From NCBI RefSeq assembly GCF_006715055.1, contig NZ_VFMN01000001.1, forward strand, positions 248,001 through 312,000: DNA of 64,000 nt, written 5' to 3'. Positions 37,989 to 46,671 of this stretch are shown here, in pieces. The notes beneath the pieces were generated by a model, which worked only from the letters and a program-made list of their open reading frames with translations, was not told where the DNA came from and searched no databases. A program made the translations under genes and the position numbers. The stretch comes from Lapillicoccus jejuensis (GTDB lineage: Bacteria; Actinomycetota; Actinomycetes; Actinomycetales; Dermatophilaceae). Position 1 is the first letter of the stretch. Each line of letters starts with the position of its first letter.

Positions 37989-39588
37989 TGCTCACCGAGA
38001 GCCCGTCGAGCGCCTCGAGGACTCGCTGCTGCAGCTCGGCGCGGTCGGCGAAGCCGCGGCGGATGACGTCCTGGAGCCGTGCGAGCTTCTCGGTGAGGGG
38101 TTCCCCGTCTTTGGCGACCGCTTCGCTGCCCACGTACCGTCCCGGCGTCAGCACGTACCGGTGCTCCCGGATCGCTTCGAGGGTGGTCGCGGCACAGAAG
38201 CCCGGGACGTCCTCGTACGGCTTGACGTCGGGGTCGCCGCGCCACGCGTGGTAGGTGTCGGCGATGCGGGCGATGTCCTCGTCGGAGAGCTCCCGGTGGA
38301 CCCGCGAGGTCATGTTGCCGAGCTGGCCGGCGTCGATGAAGAGCACCTCGCCGCGCCGGTCCCGCTGCGCGCGCTCGGACTTCACCTTGCGGTCGGTCTT
38401 GTCCTTGGTCAGGAACCACAGGCAGACGGGGATCTGCGTGGTGAAGAACAGCTGTGAGGGCAGCGCCACGATGCACTCGACGAGGTCCTCGTCGACGAGC
38501 TTCTGCCGGATCTCCCCCTCCCCACCCTGCTGGGTGGACAGCGACCCGTTCGCGAGGACGGTGACCATCGTGCCGGTCGGCGCGAGGTGGTGGAGCATGT
38601 GCTGGATCCAGCCGTAGTTCGCGTTGCCGGCCGGCGGCGTTCCGTACTTCCAGCGGACGTCGTCCCGCAGCCGCTCAGCGCCCCACTCGCTGATGTTGAA
38701 AGGCGGGTTCGCCAGGACATAATCCGCCCGAAGATCGGGGTGGAGGTCGTTGTGGAAGCTGTCGCCCCACTGCGGGCCGAGGTTCGCGTCGATGCCGCGC
38801 AGTGCGAGATTCATCTTGGCCAGACGCCAGGTGGTCGGGTTCTGCTCCTGCCCGAACACGCTGATGTCGTTGCGGACACCGCCGTGGGCGCGAACGAACC
38901 GGTCGGCCTGCACGAACAGCCCGCCGGAGCCCATTGCCGGGTCGTAGACGCGGCCGTTGAACGGCTCGAGCATCTCGACCATCAGCGTGACCACCGAGCG
39001 CGGCGTGTAGAACTCCCCGCCGAGCTTGCCCTCAGCGCTGGCGAACGCCGAGACCATGTACTCGAAGACGCGCCCGAGGACGTCGAGGTTGGCGTGCTCG
39101 GCCGCGGTGAGGTCGCCGCGGGAGAAGGTGTCGATGAGCCCGCCAAGGGTCTCGGGCGTCAGCTCCCGGCGGGCGTAGTTTTTCGGCAGCACTCCCTTGA
39201 GGCTGGGGTTCTCCCGCTCGATCGCCCGCATGGCCTCGTCGACGCGCTCGCCAATGTCGGTCTGCTTGCCAGCGCGGCGGAGGTCCTCCCAGCGGTGCCC
39301 CTCGGGTACCCAGAACACACCCTCGGCCGTGTACTCGTCGCGGGACTCGAGGATGGCCTGGCGGGCGGCCTCAGTCGGCATGTAGTACTCCGACTTCCGG
39401 TCCTGCACGGCAGCCTCGAGCTCGGCGCGGCGGACGCCGAAGACGTCGGAGACGTACTTGAGGAAGATGAGCCCGAGGACGACGTGCTTGTACTCGGCGG
39501 CGTCCATGTTGGAGCGGAGCCGGTTGGCCGCCTCCCACAGCGAGGCTTCTAGGCCGAGTTGCTGGTCCTTCTTCGCTCGCGGCGGCAT
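37978..39588 (-). CDS. hsdM: Type I restriction-modification methyltransferase subunit M
   Basis: HsdM (536 residues) methylates adenine in the target. It shows the HsdM N-terminal domain (AEYKHVVLGLIFLKYVSDVF), the SAM-binding motif YDPAMGSGGLFVQ near residue 219, and the catalytic NPPF in VLANPPFNISEW near residue 295. ATG 39588 follows GAGGGAG. It is the first gene of hsdM-hsdS-hsdR. The complete operon on the element would protect its host, and perhaps enforce retention, by restricting foreign DNA. Confidence 0.96.
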   Translation of the reverse strand: MPPRAKKDQQLGLEASLWEAANRLRSNMDAAEYKHVVLGLIFLKYVSDVFGVRRAELEAAVQDRKSEYYMPTEAARQAILESRDEYTAEGVFWVPEGHRWEDLRRAGKQTDIGERVDEAMRAIERENPSLKGVLPKNYARRELTPETLGGLIDTFSRGDLTAAEHANLDVLGRVFEYMVSAFASAEGKLGGEFYTPRSVVTLMVEMLEPFNGRVYDPAMGSGGLFVQADRFVRAHGGVRNDISVFGQEQNPTTWRLAKMNLALRGIDANLGPQWGDSFHNDLHPDLRADYVLANPPFNISEWGAERLRDDVRWKYGTPPAGNANYGWIQHMLHHLAPTGTMVTVLANGSLSTQQGGEGEIRQKLVDEDLVECIVALPSQLFFTTQIPVCLWFLTKDKTDRKVKSERAQRDRRGEVLFIDAGQLGNMTSRVHRELSDEDIARIADTYHAWRGDPDVKPYEDVPGFCAATTLEAIREHRYVLTPGRYVGSEAVAKDGEPLTEKLARLQDVIRRGFADRAELQQRVLEALDGLSVSSDD

Positions 39589-39781
39589 GGCGTCTCCCTC
39601 GTACCAGTGGTCCGGCGGTCACGCTACCCTGGACCGCTGACATCAGACCGTCACCGGACGCGCGCGTGCCGCATCTGGGTGAACGGTGCGGCGGCGGGGC
39701 GCGCAGGCACGGGTCGCCGGCCGGGGTGGCGGCCTCGGCGATGGGCATCGCAGTCCGGTCATCGCCGCGGAGTACGACGAG

Positions 39782-39928
39782 TCACCGTTCGTTGATGGCG
39801 GCCACGTGCTCGGCATCCGCGTCGACGATGTTCACCTGGTGGCCCGAGCGGGCGAGGTGGTGGGCCAGGGTGCCGCCGATCGCGCCCGCTCCGACGACGG
39901 CGTGGTGATGGGTTGCGCTCTGGTTCAC
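39782..39928 (-). pseudogene. Remnant of an NAD(P)-binding oxidoreductase
   Basis: Forty-eight residues from a GTG start read HHAVVGAGAIGGTLAHHLARSGHQVNIVDAD before a stop. That is the Rossmann start of a ketopantoate reductase or F420/NADP reductase. An AGGAG lies upstream of the GTG. The rest of the enzyme is absent. It is cut off upstream of the hsdM promoter, and marks an old deletion. The 190 bp between it and hsdM holds no other gene. Confidence 0.65.
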
Positions 39929-40205
39929 GGTGCTCCTGTCGTGTTGGTCTGCAGCGGGGTCATGGTCGGAAAGTGCGGGGGCAGATCCCGCGTTCCGGCG
40001 GTGGCTCCGCCGTAGACGCGGAGAACCGCTCCGGTTACAAAGGAAGCCGCCGCGCATGCGAGCGACAGCACGGCCGCGGCGAGGCACGGCTCGCATGTGT
40101 TACCACCCCGAGGGGAAGCGCTCGAAGCGTGTCCCTCCTACTCGGGCTTTCGGAAAAATTACTAAATCTTATCTCCAGAAAGTCTTCTACGCTCCAATCC
40201 TGCCA

Positions 40206-40976
40206 TTAGAATTTTCGCTCTCTAAGCACGGTTTCTAGAATATGCTGCGCCTCAACAGACAGCTCACTTAATGCCTGCCGCGCAAGGCCCAGTCGTCTGC
40301 CGTCCGGGGTGCCAGCTACGGCGCGACCCTCGGCAGAATACAGTGCGTCGACCAACTCTCGATGCACTGATCGCTTCTCTCGAGTTTCGTCAACAAGGCG
40401 CCATCCCGTGTGGATCTTCTGGGTGTGCGTTAGTTGCATTGCCTCGTCATCTGTTCCAAACAGTAGATGTGCAGCCGGCTCTACCGTCACATGTAGCGGA
40501 ACAGCAACGTCATCTCTAGACTTACCCGTCAGGAGCGAGACACCCTCGGAGGTGAGCTCTGAAACCGTAACCGTACGAAGCCAAGGACCCCAGCGCAGTT
40601 CGACTCGAAGTGGTTTGTCACTTCTCCCCGTAGTCGGTCTAACGAGAATCCACACATCGCCGGAGTGTGCATTGGGAAACGTATGCTGCCAGGTGCTGCG
40701 AGCGTGCTGCTCTGTCATACGCAACGCTCCTCCGTTGGCGACCCAAGTAGGGTACATAAGACGCCCGTACTTGTCTGTAAGGTGCCCTTCAGCTCCATAA
40801 AGAGCATCCAGTGCTCGTATGATCTCTTGGCGTCCCGCCGCGACACCCTGTTCGAGGCGATGGATCGTCGAACTGGAACTCGCGATTGCCTGCGCGACCT
40901 GGTTCAGTGACCGGTGCTGCAGGTTCCGGGCTACTCGCAGTTCCGCGCCGAACGCCTGCCACGCTGCCGTCGTCAT
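40206..40976 (-). CDS. XRE-family transcriptional regulator
   Basis: A 256-residue protein with an N-terminal XRE helix-turn-helix (LRVARNLQHRSLNQVAQAIASSSSTIHRLEQG, about residues 12-43) and a larger C-terminal domain rich in strands (VRPTTGRSDKPLRVELRWGPW). The coding region is lower in GC than its neighbours. I chose ATG 40976 (MTTAAWQAFG); an ATG three codons earlier is possible. It is divergent from a small gene at 41,134, with direct repeats between them that may be its operators. Confidence 0.75.
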   Translation of the reverse strand: MTTAAWQAFGAELRVARNLQHRSLNQVAQAIASSSSTIHRLEQGVAAGRQEIIRALDALYGAEGHLTDKYGRLMYPTWVANGGALRMTEQHARSTWQHTFPNAHSGDVWILVRPTTGRSDKPLRVELRWGPWLRTVTVSELTSEGVSLLTGKSRDDVAVPLHVTVEPAAHLLFGTDDEAMQLTHTQKIHTGWRLVDETREKRSVHRELVDALYSAEGRAVAGTPDGRRLGLARQALSELSVEAQHILETVLRERKF

Positions 40977-41017
40977 AACCAGCATGATCCCAGCAGATCA
41001 CCCCCGCCAGTAGCGGC

Positions 41018-41045
41018 TTGTCCCAGATTTGTCCCATGGTCTGGG
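41018..41045. promoter_or_regulatory. Direct repeats between divergent XRE and small-protein genes
   Basis: TTGTCCCA occurs at 41,018-41,025 and again at 41,029-41,036, 11 bp apart, about one helical turn. CCCAGA and TCTGGG flank the second copy as an inverted pair. This is the kind of site an XRE regulator would bind between two divergent promoters. Binding is inferred. Confidence 0.55.
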
Positions 41046-41133
41046 TAGTCGAGTTCAGAGTCCCTAGGCTTGAAAGTGCAGGGAAGAGCGAGCCGCGGTT
41101 GCGGCACGGTCGATCACACAACTGGAGGACATC

Positions 41134-41325
41134 ATGGCGAACGACGGAAGCGTCTTCGAGACGCGAGACCCTCGGTACGACGGCAAGACCGACCACTTCT
41201 TCAACGAGTCTGGCAGCTTCGACGACAAGCATGGACACGTCGTCGAGGGTCGGGACTCCACTCCGCAGCAGACCACGTACGACTACGTGCGGGACGCCGA
41301 CGGCAACGTGTACGTCAACCGCTGA
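41134..41325 (+). CDS. Small acidic hypothetical protein
   Basis: A 63-residue acidic protein (MANDGSVFETRDPRYDGKTDHFFNES and onward) rich in Asp, Gly and aromatic residues, with no membrane segment. A GGAGGA ribosome-binding site lies about 8 bp upstream and a strong terminator follows. It is transcribed away from the XRE gene. I do not recognise it. A role as partner or target of the regulator is suggested only by layout. Confidence 0.7.
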   Translation: MANDGSVFETRDPRYDGKTDHFFNESGSFDDKHGHVVEGRDSTPQQTTYDYVRDADGNVYVNR

Positions 41326-41370
41326 TTCTGGGCCTCGCGGGGAGGTTGCTCACCTCGCCGTGCTCGAGAG

Positions 41371-41405
41371 AAGAGCCGGCCGGTCCCCTGGACCGGTCGG
41401 CTCTT
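41371..41405 (+). terminator. Rho-independent terminator
   Basis: AAGAGCCGGCCGGTCC and GGACCGGTCGGCTCTT form a 16-bp stem with one wobble pair and a 3-base loop. It lies 45 bp after the 63-residue gene. Confidence 0.85.
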
Positions 41406-41639
41406 CCCATGCCCCCGCCCTGCTGCCCGATGGCCCTGCCTATACGTCACCAGTGCACTCCGGGCGTCTGGGGTCCGGACCGTCCGGACGCGGGTCGCTG
41501 GTCGGCCTCGGGGCCGGGCCCGTAGGTATCTGTAGTGGCGCCAGATGAGGTTCGTCGCCCAACAGGGGGCGCGTCGACGCCCGGGCGGCGAGTGACGTCG
41601 CGGGCGCGTTGGGCTCGTAGGTCTGCGTGACGGGCCGGG

Positions 41640-41672
41640 TCACTAGCGGCGCTCTATCACTAGCGGCGCTCT
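41640..41672. repeat. Tandem 16-bp direct repeat
   Basis: TCACTAGCGGCGCTCT appears at 41,640-41,655 and 41,657-41,672, separated by one base. This 17-bp period resembles an iteron or a double operator, but only two copies are present. Confidence 0.75.
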
Positions 41673-41676
41673 GGCG

Positions 41677-41905
41677 TCAGGAGAGGCCAGTTAGCGAAGC
41701 GCGTGTGGCGGCGAGGCGTTGAGCGGTGACGAACTCACCGCGAGCCCTTTGGGCGTCCTCGACGGCCTCGAGGACCTGCCCGAGCTGGCGCAGCACGGCG
41801 TCCCACCCGCTGTGTGCACTCGGAGCGTTGACACGGAGCCCCGCCGTAACGTGCCGCGCGATCAGTTGGGCGTTGCTCGGGCCGGTCCGCCCCGTCTGGG
41901 GGCGA
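41677..41905 (-). pseudogene. Possible C-terminal gene remnant
   Basis: The minus strand reads NAQLIARHVTAGLRVNAPS, WDAVLRQLGQVLEAVEDAQ and RARGEFVTAQRLAATRASL before a stop at 41,677. The alternating helical pattern and high GC at third positions suggest real former coding sequence. It has no start and the upstream part is lost. It could be the tail of a mobilisation or phage protein, but that is a guess. Confidence 0.35.
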
Positions 41906-41992
41906 TTCTTCCTCGAGCGGCATCTGCTCGAGGGGCACCGGCCGGTGGTGCGCTGCTATGCGTTGGTCCGGTCGCTGGGGGGTGAGCAGGGC

Positions 41993-42109
41993 TTACCGGG
42001 TCAGGTCCTGCGCGACGGCGGCGAGGTCAGCCTGGTGCGGCCGGGGCTCACGGTTCCTCGCGACCCGCACGACGTCCTCGCGGAACTCCCTTGGATACGG
42101 CTTCGGCAT
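41993..42109 (-). pseudogene. IS3-family orfA 5' remnant
   Basis: From ATG 42109 the minus strand reads MPKPYPREFREDVVRVARNRE, the typical opening of an IS3-family OrfA, and stops after 38 residues at 41,993. Upstream bases 42,110-42,180 resemble the left end of such an IS (GTGACACCTGATCT). The rest of the element is gone. It is different from both complete IS copies in the window. Confidence 0.7.
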
Positions 42110-42283
42110 GGTGCACATGCTCTCCTGCGGCACCTCTCGGCACCGCAGATCAGGTGTCACCTATCCGTGCAGCATTCCCAGCCCTGGATTCGTGGTCCTT
42201 CGTAGGAGCGGCCCGTGGCTCTCCCAGTCAGCGGGCAGGTCGCGAATCTCCGGTGCGGGTTTTCGTCCACGTTTGAAGCAACA

Positions 42284-42763
42284 TTAAGCAGGCAACGTGC
42301 TCCCCAGTTTGGGGGCATCTGCATGGGCAAGGCCCATGGCAACTGTTTCTTGCGGCAGCAGAACTACTGTCCGGCCGGTGTAGGTCGGTTGTTGGCCGTG
42401 AACGTCGAGGCCCAACAGCTTGACGCGGGCGAGCACCACACTTGTGGCCACAGCAACCGCGTGAACGTCTCCGCCCATCGCCTTGTCCCAGACGCTGCGC
42501 AGCAGGGCGTCGAGGCGGTCGCTCTCTAGTTGTCGCAGCTGGGCGGCCGCGTCATCGTTCTGCTCGGCAAGGGAACTACTCACCAACCGCTGCACAGTGC
42601 CGCGGTGGCGATACCCCAACTGTTCCGCGATCTGCTGGTACGTCTTGCCTTCCATTCTCAGCCTGATCGCTTCAGCGCGTCGCGCGGACGCGAGGGAACG
42701 GTTCCGGTGACGCCCGGTCACCCTAGGCAGGTCAACGTCAGCAAGACTCAGCGCAGCACCCAT
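42284..42763 (-). CDS. HTH-domain protein (terminase small subunit-like region)
   Basis: A 159-residue protein. The helix-turn-helix is ARRAEAIRLRMEGKTYQQIAEQLGYRHRGTVQRLV at about residues 27-61. A helical segment (DDAAAQLRQLESDRLDALLRSVWDKAM) and a short tail follow. This layout is shared by phage small terminase-like and transposon-associated HTH proteins. I chose ATG 42763 (MGAALSLADVDL); an upstream ATG would add 23 poorly coding residues. No phage packaging genes are nearby, so a regulatory role is as likely. Confidence 0.6.
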   Translation of the reverse strand: MGAALSLADVDLPRVTGRHRNRSLASARRAEAIRLRMEGKTYQQIAEQLGYRHRGTVQRLVSSSLAEQNDDAAAQLRQLESDRLDALLRSVWDKAMGGDVHAVAVATSVVLARVKLLGLDVHGQQPTYTGRTVVLLPQETVAMGLAHADAPKLGSTLPA

Positions 42764-42863
42764 GCATTCAGTGTGCGCCAGGCACCGCTTCCGCGAGCGG
42801 CTGGTAACCGGGATCAAACGTTGCGGCCCCATTCAAGCGGGGTTGGCGCGAGGGGCAGTTGCT

Positions 42864-43601
42864 TCAGGGCTTGTTGAAGTACTTCGATGGATGGCGCTCA
42901 ATGTGCTCACGCTTCCATTGTTGTGCTCGCTTTTGCCCCAGTAGCCGCACATACCATGGAGGGGGCTCCAAGAATGCAAAGCGTATTTCTCCAGGTTGCC
43001 GGTGTCGATCTGGGGATACATACTTCAAATACTGCTTAACCGTCCATTTTGCCTGCCGGAACGAGCCTTGGATTCTCCTCCATCTCTTAGCGAACTCATG
43101 GTCTGCGATCCATTGCCTTGTTCTAGTGAGTTGCTCTAACTTACCTGAGGGATCCCGAAGCCAGGTGTGCCCGGCATTGTCCCTGTAAAGAACCAACAGG
43201 AACATCGCGTGGAGAGGCTCAACTCTGATCTGAGTGGACTCCGCCGGCATCAGTGTGCCAACGCGGCGTGGGCCATCGACATAGCCATTGTCGATAATGC
43301 TCAACTGCCCCTCATCGGAGTAGCGCGCGAAGCGGACCGCATAGATGGGCTGGTTGCTGAGGTTGTGCAACGTGTAAGTAAATGGTTCTTCGAAAAAGTA
43401 CTCCGGCAGAAATTCGAAGCTCGGATCGACCGGCTGGCTGTCTGCCTTGAGTCCGACGAGGGCTACGAGCTTGGCCTGGCTGCGGCGCCTATCGTCAACG
43501 TCCTTGCGGTACGAGTTGACCGCCACACCGAGCGCTCCGACCGTGCCGGCTCCAGACGCCCACTCGGCGATGCTGCCCCACGTGTTGGGGTCGTATGCCA
43601 T
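42864..43601 (-). CDS. Hypothetical membrane-anchored protein
   Basis: A 245-residue protein. A weak hydrophobic N-terminal stretch (WASGAGTVGALGVAVNSYR) is followed by a beta-rich domain (EPFTYTLHNLSNQPIYAVRFARYSDEG) and a basic tail. It is the same general plan as the protein at 52,933-53,661: short N-terminal helix, charged linker, then an Ig-like or jelly-roll beta domain. I do not recognise either. GC is lower than flanking chromosome, a sign of foreign origin. Confidence 0.6.
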   Translation of the reverse strand: MAYDPNTWGSIAEWASGAGTVGALGVAVNSYRKDVDDRRRSQAKLVALVGLKADSQPVDPSFEFLPEYFFEEPFTYTLHNLSNQPIYAVRFARYSDEGQLSIIDNGYVDGPRRVGTLMPAESTQIRVEPLHAMFLLVLYRDNAGHTWLRDPSGKLEQLTRTRQWIADHEFAKRWRRIQGSFRQAKWTVKQYLKYVSPDRHRQPGEIRFAFLEPPPWYVRLLGQKRAQQWKREHIERHPSKYFNKP

Positions 43602-43902
43602 CGGTCCATCCCCTTGGGCTCGGTTGTTAAGTGGGGCTGTGACGCTATCGGAGCCGGCGGCGTTCCCCCTGGCGAGAAGGTCTCAACCCGGGAGGTGCCG
43701 AACTCGCCAGGTCTAGGCCAGACGCAGTCTGTCCGCATGGACGTGACCTGATTGGCCGTCCCTGTCCACGGAGCGCACCGACATACCCGCCGTCGCGTGC
43801 TTTATGCGAACCTGAGCCATTCAGTCCTCGTCGGGCCTCTCTTTCGCACGCGCGTCGCGGACCTCGGCCCCAACTAGAGTTACGAATCCTCATGTTTAAC
43901 AA
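43602..43902. other. Intergenic region with no gene
   Basis: This stretch lies between divergently transcribed genes. I see no coding sequence. The AT-rich end from about 43,880 leads into the promoter at 43,903. Confidence 0.45.
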
Positions 43903-43931
43903 TTGAATTGACGACTTGCGCCTGCTAAGAT
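43903..43931 (+). promoter_or_regulatory. Sigma-70-type promoter
   Basis: TTGAAT and TAAGAT are separated by 17 bp, close to the vegetative consensus, in an unusually AT-rich segment. It points toward the DUF4192 gene, with a leader of about 130 bp. Confidence 0.65.
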
Positions 43932-43992
43932 AAATGAACGCGAAGGAGGGATAACCACGCCCAAACGGGGCTGGAGAAACCCTCTCGCGGTA

Positions 43993-44023
43993 GCCCGTCA
44001 CCAACTAGGTGGCGGGCCTTTTT
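43993..44023 (+). terminator. Terminator hairpin in the DUF4192 leader (possible attenuator)
   Basis: GCCCGTCACC pairs with GGTGGCGGGC and is followed by CTTTTT. It lies between the promoter and the start codon, 44 bp before ATG 44067. A full terminator in a leader suggests attenuation, or the end of a small leader transcript. A very similar hairpin precedes the next gene. Confidence 0.75.
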
Positions 44024-44066
44024 CATGCCCGGAAGCGGCCTGCGGCCGCCCTGCAAGAGGAGATGC

Positions 44067-45098
44067 ATGTCCCCCAACACCATGACGTTGCGCAATTCGA
44101 GAGAGCTGTTGGTCGCTGTCCCATACCTGCTCGGGTTTTACCCGCAGAACAGCCTGGTGGTGCTGACCTTGCGGAGGAGCCGACTGGGACTCACGGCCCG
44201 AGTCGACCTTCCCGAACGCGAGCAGCCGCGTGCCTTGCAGCTTTCGGTCGAGTCGCTAATGCCGGCCATCCTGCGTGAGGCCCCGGACACCGCGGTTCTC
44301 ATTGCTTACGAGGACGCCGCTGGTGATGCCGTCCCGGTGCTCGTCAGGCTCTCCGAGGCTCTGCGCGCCCACGGCGTTGACCTCAAGGATCGGATCGTCG
44401 TGAGCAACGGCCGCTGGCGATCCCTGGACTGTGACAACCCAGCCTGCTGCCCGACCGAGGGGACGCCGGTGCCGGCCTCTCGCGACGCCGCTGCGGTGAC
44501 CGCCGAGTTCGTCGGTGCCGGTGTGGCACCGCACGCGACACGGCAGGACCTTGCTCGCATGGTTGAGGCGAGCGACGGCGCCCGCCCCGTCGGTCGCCTG
44601 TTGGGCGCGCCACAATTTGCGGCATCGCCTGCCATGTCACCGGAAGAGGTAGCGGCCGTCATAAAGCGCGTCCTTGTTTCTGGCGGCCAGTGCAGGCGAC
44701 CTTCTTCGGAGGACGTCGCTCGTGCGGCCCTGGCCGTCCGCGATGTGCAGGTGCGTGACGTCGTCGCGGCCTGGGTCTGTCCTGGCACCGTCGATGCGGA
44801 GATGTTCGAGCCGGCGGCCCGAGAGCTCCTGGTGGCTCTAGCAGGCATTAGCCCGTCAGCCGAGCTCAGCGGGGAAGCTCTGCGCGAGCGTCGAGACCGG
44901 CTGCTGCAGGTCTGCACGATGCTGCCCGACGCCCACGCCACCGCGTGGCTGACGATCCTCGCCTCCTTCTCCTGGTGGCGGGGCGAGGGAGCGTTGACCC
45001 GGGTCGCGCTCGACCGTGCCCTGCGGAGCAACCCCGATTACGGACTCGCGCTGCTCCTCGAGCGCATGGTCGACCTCGGTATCCGCCCACCGGAGTAA
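44067..45098 (+). CDS. DUF4192 family protein
   Basis: The 343-residue protein matches DUF4192: RNSRELLVAVPYLLGFYPQNSLVVLTL near residue 7, then LIAYEDAAG, a CDNPACCP cluster near residue 130, and SWWRGEGALTRVALDRAL near the C terminus. The family is common on actinobacterial chromosomes and plasmids and has no established function. The start ATG 44067 follows AAGAGGAG by 5 bp. Its leader carries a terminator, so expression may be attenuated. Confidence 0.9.
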   Translation: MSPNTMTLRNSRELLVAVPYLLGFYPQNSLVVLTLRRSRLGLTARVDLPEREQPRALQLSVESLMPAILREAPDTAVLIAYEDAAGDAVPVLVRLSEALRAHGVDLKDRIVVSNGRWRSLDCDNPACCPTEGTPVPASRDAAAVTAEFVGAGVAPHATRQDLARMVEASDGARPVGRLLGAPQFAASPAMSPEEVAAVIKRVLVSGGQCRRPSSEDVARAALAVRDVQVRDVVAAWVCPGTVDAEMFEPAARELLVALAGISPSAELSGEALRERRDRLLQVCTMLPDAHATAWLTILASFSWWRGEGALTRVALDRALRSNPDYGLALLLERMVDLGIRPPE

Positions 45099-45144
45099 CA
45101 CCGAGCCCCGCCTCGACGGCGGGCGAGCACGACTTTCACCTTCC

Positions 45145-45174
45145 AGGCCTACCGCTTCCTGCGGTGGGCCTTTT
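45145..45174 (+). terminator. Terminator hairpin in the next leader
   Basis: AGGCCTACCGC pairs with GCGGTGGGCCT followed by TTTT. It comes 47 bp after the DUF4192 stop. It also shares the string GGGCCTTTT-N-CATGCCC with the leader at 44,013-44,030, so the two leaders are probably related. Confidence 0.75.
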
Positions 45175-45264
45175 GCATGCCCAGACCCCCGCGCGCACCC
45201 TGCTGCGCGGTCATGGTGCGCGCCGTCCGACGTGCGCCGACGACGTAAGAAGGAGTCACCCATC

Positions 45265-46236
45265 GTGAGTACGGCACCATCCCATCTCTACGCCGTTCCA
45301 CCCCCGACGGGTCGGACCGACCCGCGCAACGCGAAAGAGGGCCTCGACCAGCTATCCCGCATGGGCTGGCTGCTGCGGGCCCGTCAGGCCGCGCGCCGCG
45401 CGTTCGACCTCGCCCTGGCGCTGCCTCGGGGAGCCGCCCAGTGGGCGCTGCGTCACGTGCAGAGCGCTTCCGGAATGTTTCGCAGCATCGACCTGCCTGG
45501 CCTGGCTGGCGGCGCCTTGCGCGCCGCGAAGGTGCTCGGTGAGCAGGTCGGAGCCGTGCCGCTCGGCCTGACCATCGTCACGGCGCCTCCGGTCCAGCGG
45601 CTCCTCGCCCACGGCGTCCGGACCGGCCTTCGCTGGGCCGGCGCCCTGCTGCGGCGCACCTGGGCCGCCACTTCCGCTGCCATTGCTCGGACCGGCAGCC
45701 CAGGCAGGGCCCTGCTCAACACCCTGGACAGGTGGACCTCCCAAGCGCGGACTGTGGCGTCCCGCGTTGCCGCGCACCCGGCTGTACCCACGGTTGTCGC
45801 CACGGTTCGCCGGGCACTGGGCGCCGTGGCGCCTCTGGTCCGAATGGTCAGCCTGCACCGTCTGCTGGCCACGCTGATCCCTACTCGGTGGGCGCGAGCC
45901 CTCGTCGAGACCGCTGTCATGCCCGTCCTCGTGACGGCGGTCGTGCCGGCAACCCTGCTCGCCCCTATGACGGCCCGAGGGAAGGGCACCACGATGGCAT
46001 GTGACCTCGGCAGCCAGGACCTCGCAGGTGAGGGCGTCAGCCACGTCGAGGATGAGTCGCTGCGGGCTGGCGAGCCCATCGAACGAGCCGACGTCATGAC
46101 GGTCGATACGGATCGCGCGGATGAAGGTCTGTGGCCTGCGTCCGCTCAGCCCACTAACCGGGCCGAGCGACGGGCGATGCAGCGGGAACAGGCACGAGCC
46201 CGTCGGGCAGCCCCGGGCCGGCCGAGCGCTTCATGA
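45265..46236 (+). CDS. Hypothetical helical membrane-associated protein
   Basis: A 323-residue alanine-rich protein that I cannot assign. The central region is a series of amphipathic helices, and one hydrophobic stretch near residue 220 (LVETAVMPVLVTAVVPATLLAPM) may cross the membrane. The tail ends in RAERRAMQREQARARRAA, a basic helix. GTG 45265 has AAGGAG 9 bp upstream. It follows a leader hairpin and precedes a small membrane protein gene 35 bp downstream. Confidence 0.6.
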   Translation: MSTAPSHLYAVPPPTGRTDPRNAKEGLDQLSRMGWLLRARQAARRAFDLALALPRGAAQWALRHVQSASGMFRSIDLPGLAGGALRAAKVLGEQVGAVPLGLTIVTAPPVQRLLAHGVRTGLRWAGALLRRTWAATSAAIARTGSPGRALLNTLDRWTSQARTVASRVAAHPAVPTVVATVRRALGAVAPLVRMVSLHRLLATLIPTRWARALVETAVMPVLVTAVVPATLLAPMTARGKGTTMACDLGSQDLAGEGVSHVEDESLRAGEPIERADVMTVDTDRADEGLWPASAQPTNRAERRAMQREQARARRAAPGRPSAS

Positions 46237-46270
46237 CGACGACCAGTGATCGTGACGCGGTGAGCGCACG

Positions 46271-46534
46271 ATGTTGATAGTCCTGGGCGTGGCCGCAGCG
46301 GCCGCGCTCGTCGTGATCGGGTACCACAGGCTCAGCGAGCGGTCACCCGAGGCCGGAGCGGCCAGCCTGCAACTGGTCCGAGAGCTGGCGGCGGTCGTCC
46401 TGGTATGCACGAAGGCCGTCGAAGGCGTCGTCAAAGTGCTCGGACGAAGCGACGTCTTCTCCGGGCCGGCGATGACCTGGGGCAGCGAAAGGCGGGGCAG
46501 GTACGACCGGGACGACGACTTCGACGACGCCTGA
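46271..46534 (+). CDS. Small single-pass membrane protein
   Basis: An 87-residue protein with one N-terminal transmembrane helix (MLIVLGVAAAAALVVIGYHRL), a short amphipathic part and an acidic tail (DRDDDFDDA). It is probably co-transcribed with the upstream 323-residue gene. I do not recognise it. Confidence 0.55.
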   Translation: MLIVLGVAAAAALVVIGYHRLSERSPEAGAASLQLVRELAAVVLVCTKAVEGVVKVLGRSDVFSGPAMTWGSERRGRYDRDDDFDDA

Positions 46535-46597
46535 GGCAAATACGCCTCGTTTGCGCTGAGAACCGCTCCCGCTCTTGTGCGCAGATGCCAAATGGCG

Positions 46598-46643
46598 AAA
46601 GCCCCTGGGGCGGTTGCGCTTCTACGCACCCGCCCCCGGGGTG
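46598..46643. terminator. Hairpin between convergent genes
   Basis: CCCTGGGGCGG and CCGCCCCCGGGG form a GC-rich stem with a loop of about 18 bases. It lies between the convergent 87- and 251-residue genes and probably terminates both. Confidence 0.5.
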
Positions 46644-46671
46644 GCACCCCTCTCAACAACCCCAAGCGATC

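Larger units (their letters stand above)
41406..41992. other. Degenerate region without an intact gene
   Basis: I see no intact gene. The segment holds a short direct repeat, a possible gene remnant on the minus strand (41,677-41,905), and scattered proline-rich open stretches. It looks like a deletion zone between the terminator and an IS3 remnant. Confidence 0.45.

Noticed and set aside
42284-42763. Genuine phage terminase small subunit
   Set aside because: Only the HTH region supports it, and no large terminase is encoded in the window, so it is called only an HTH protein.
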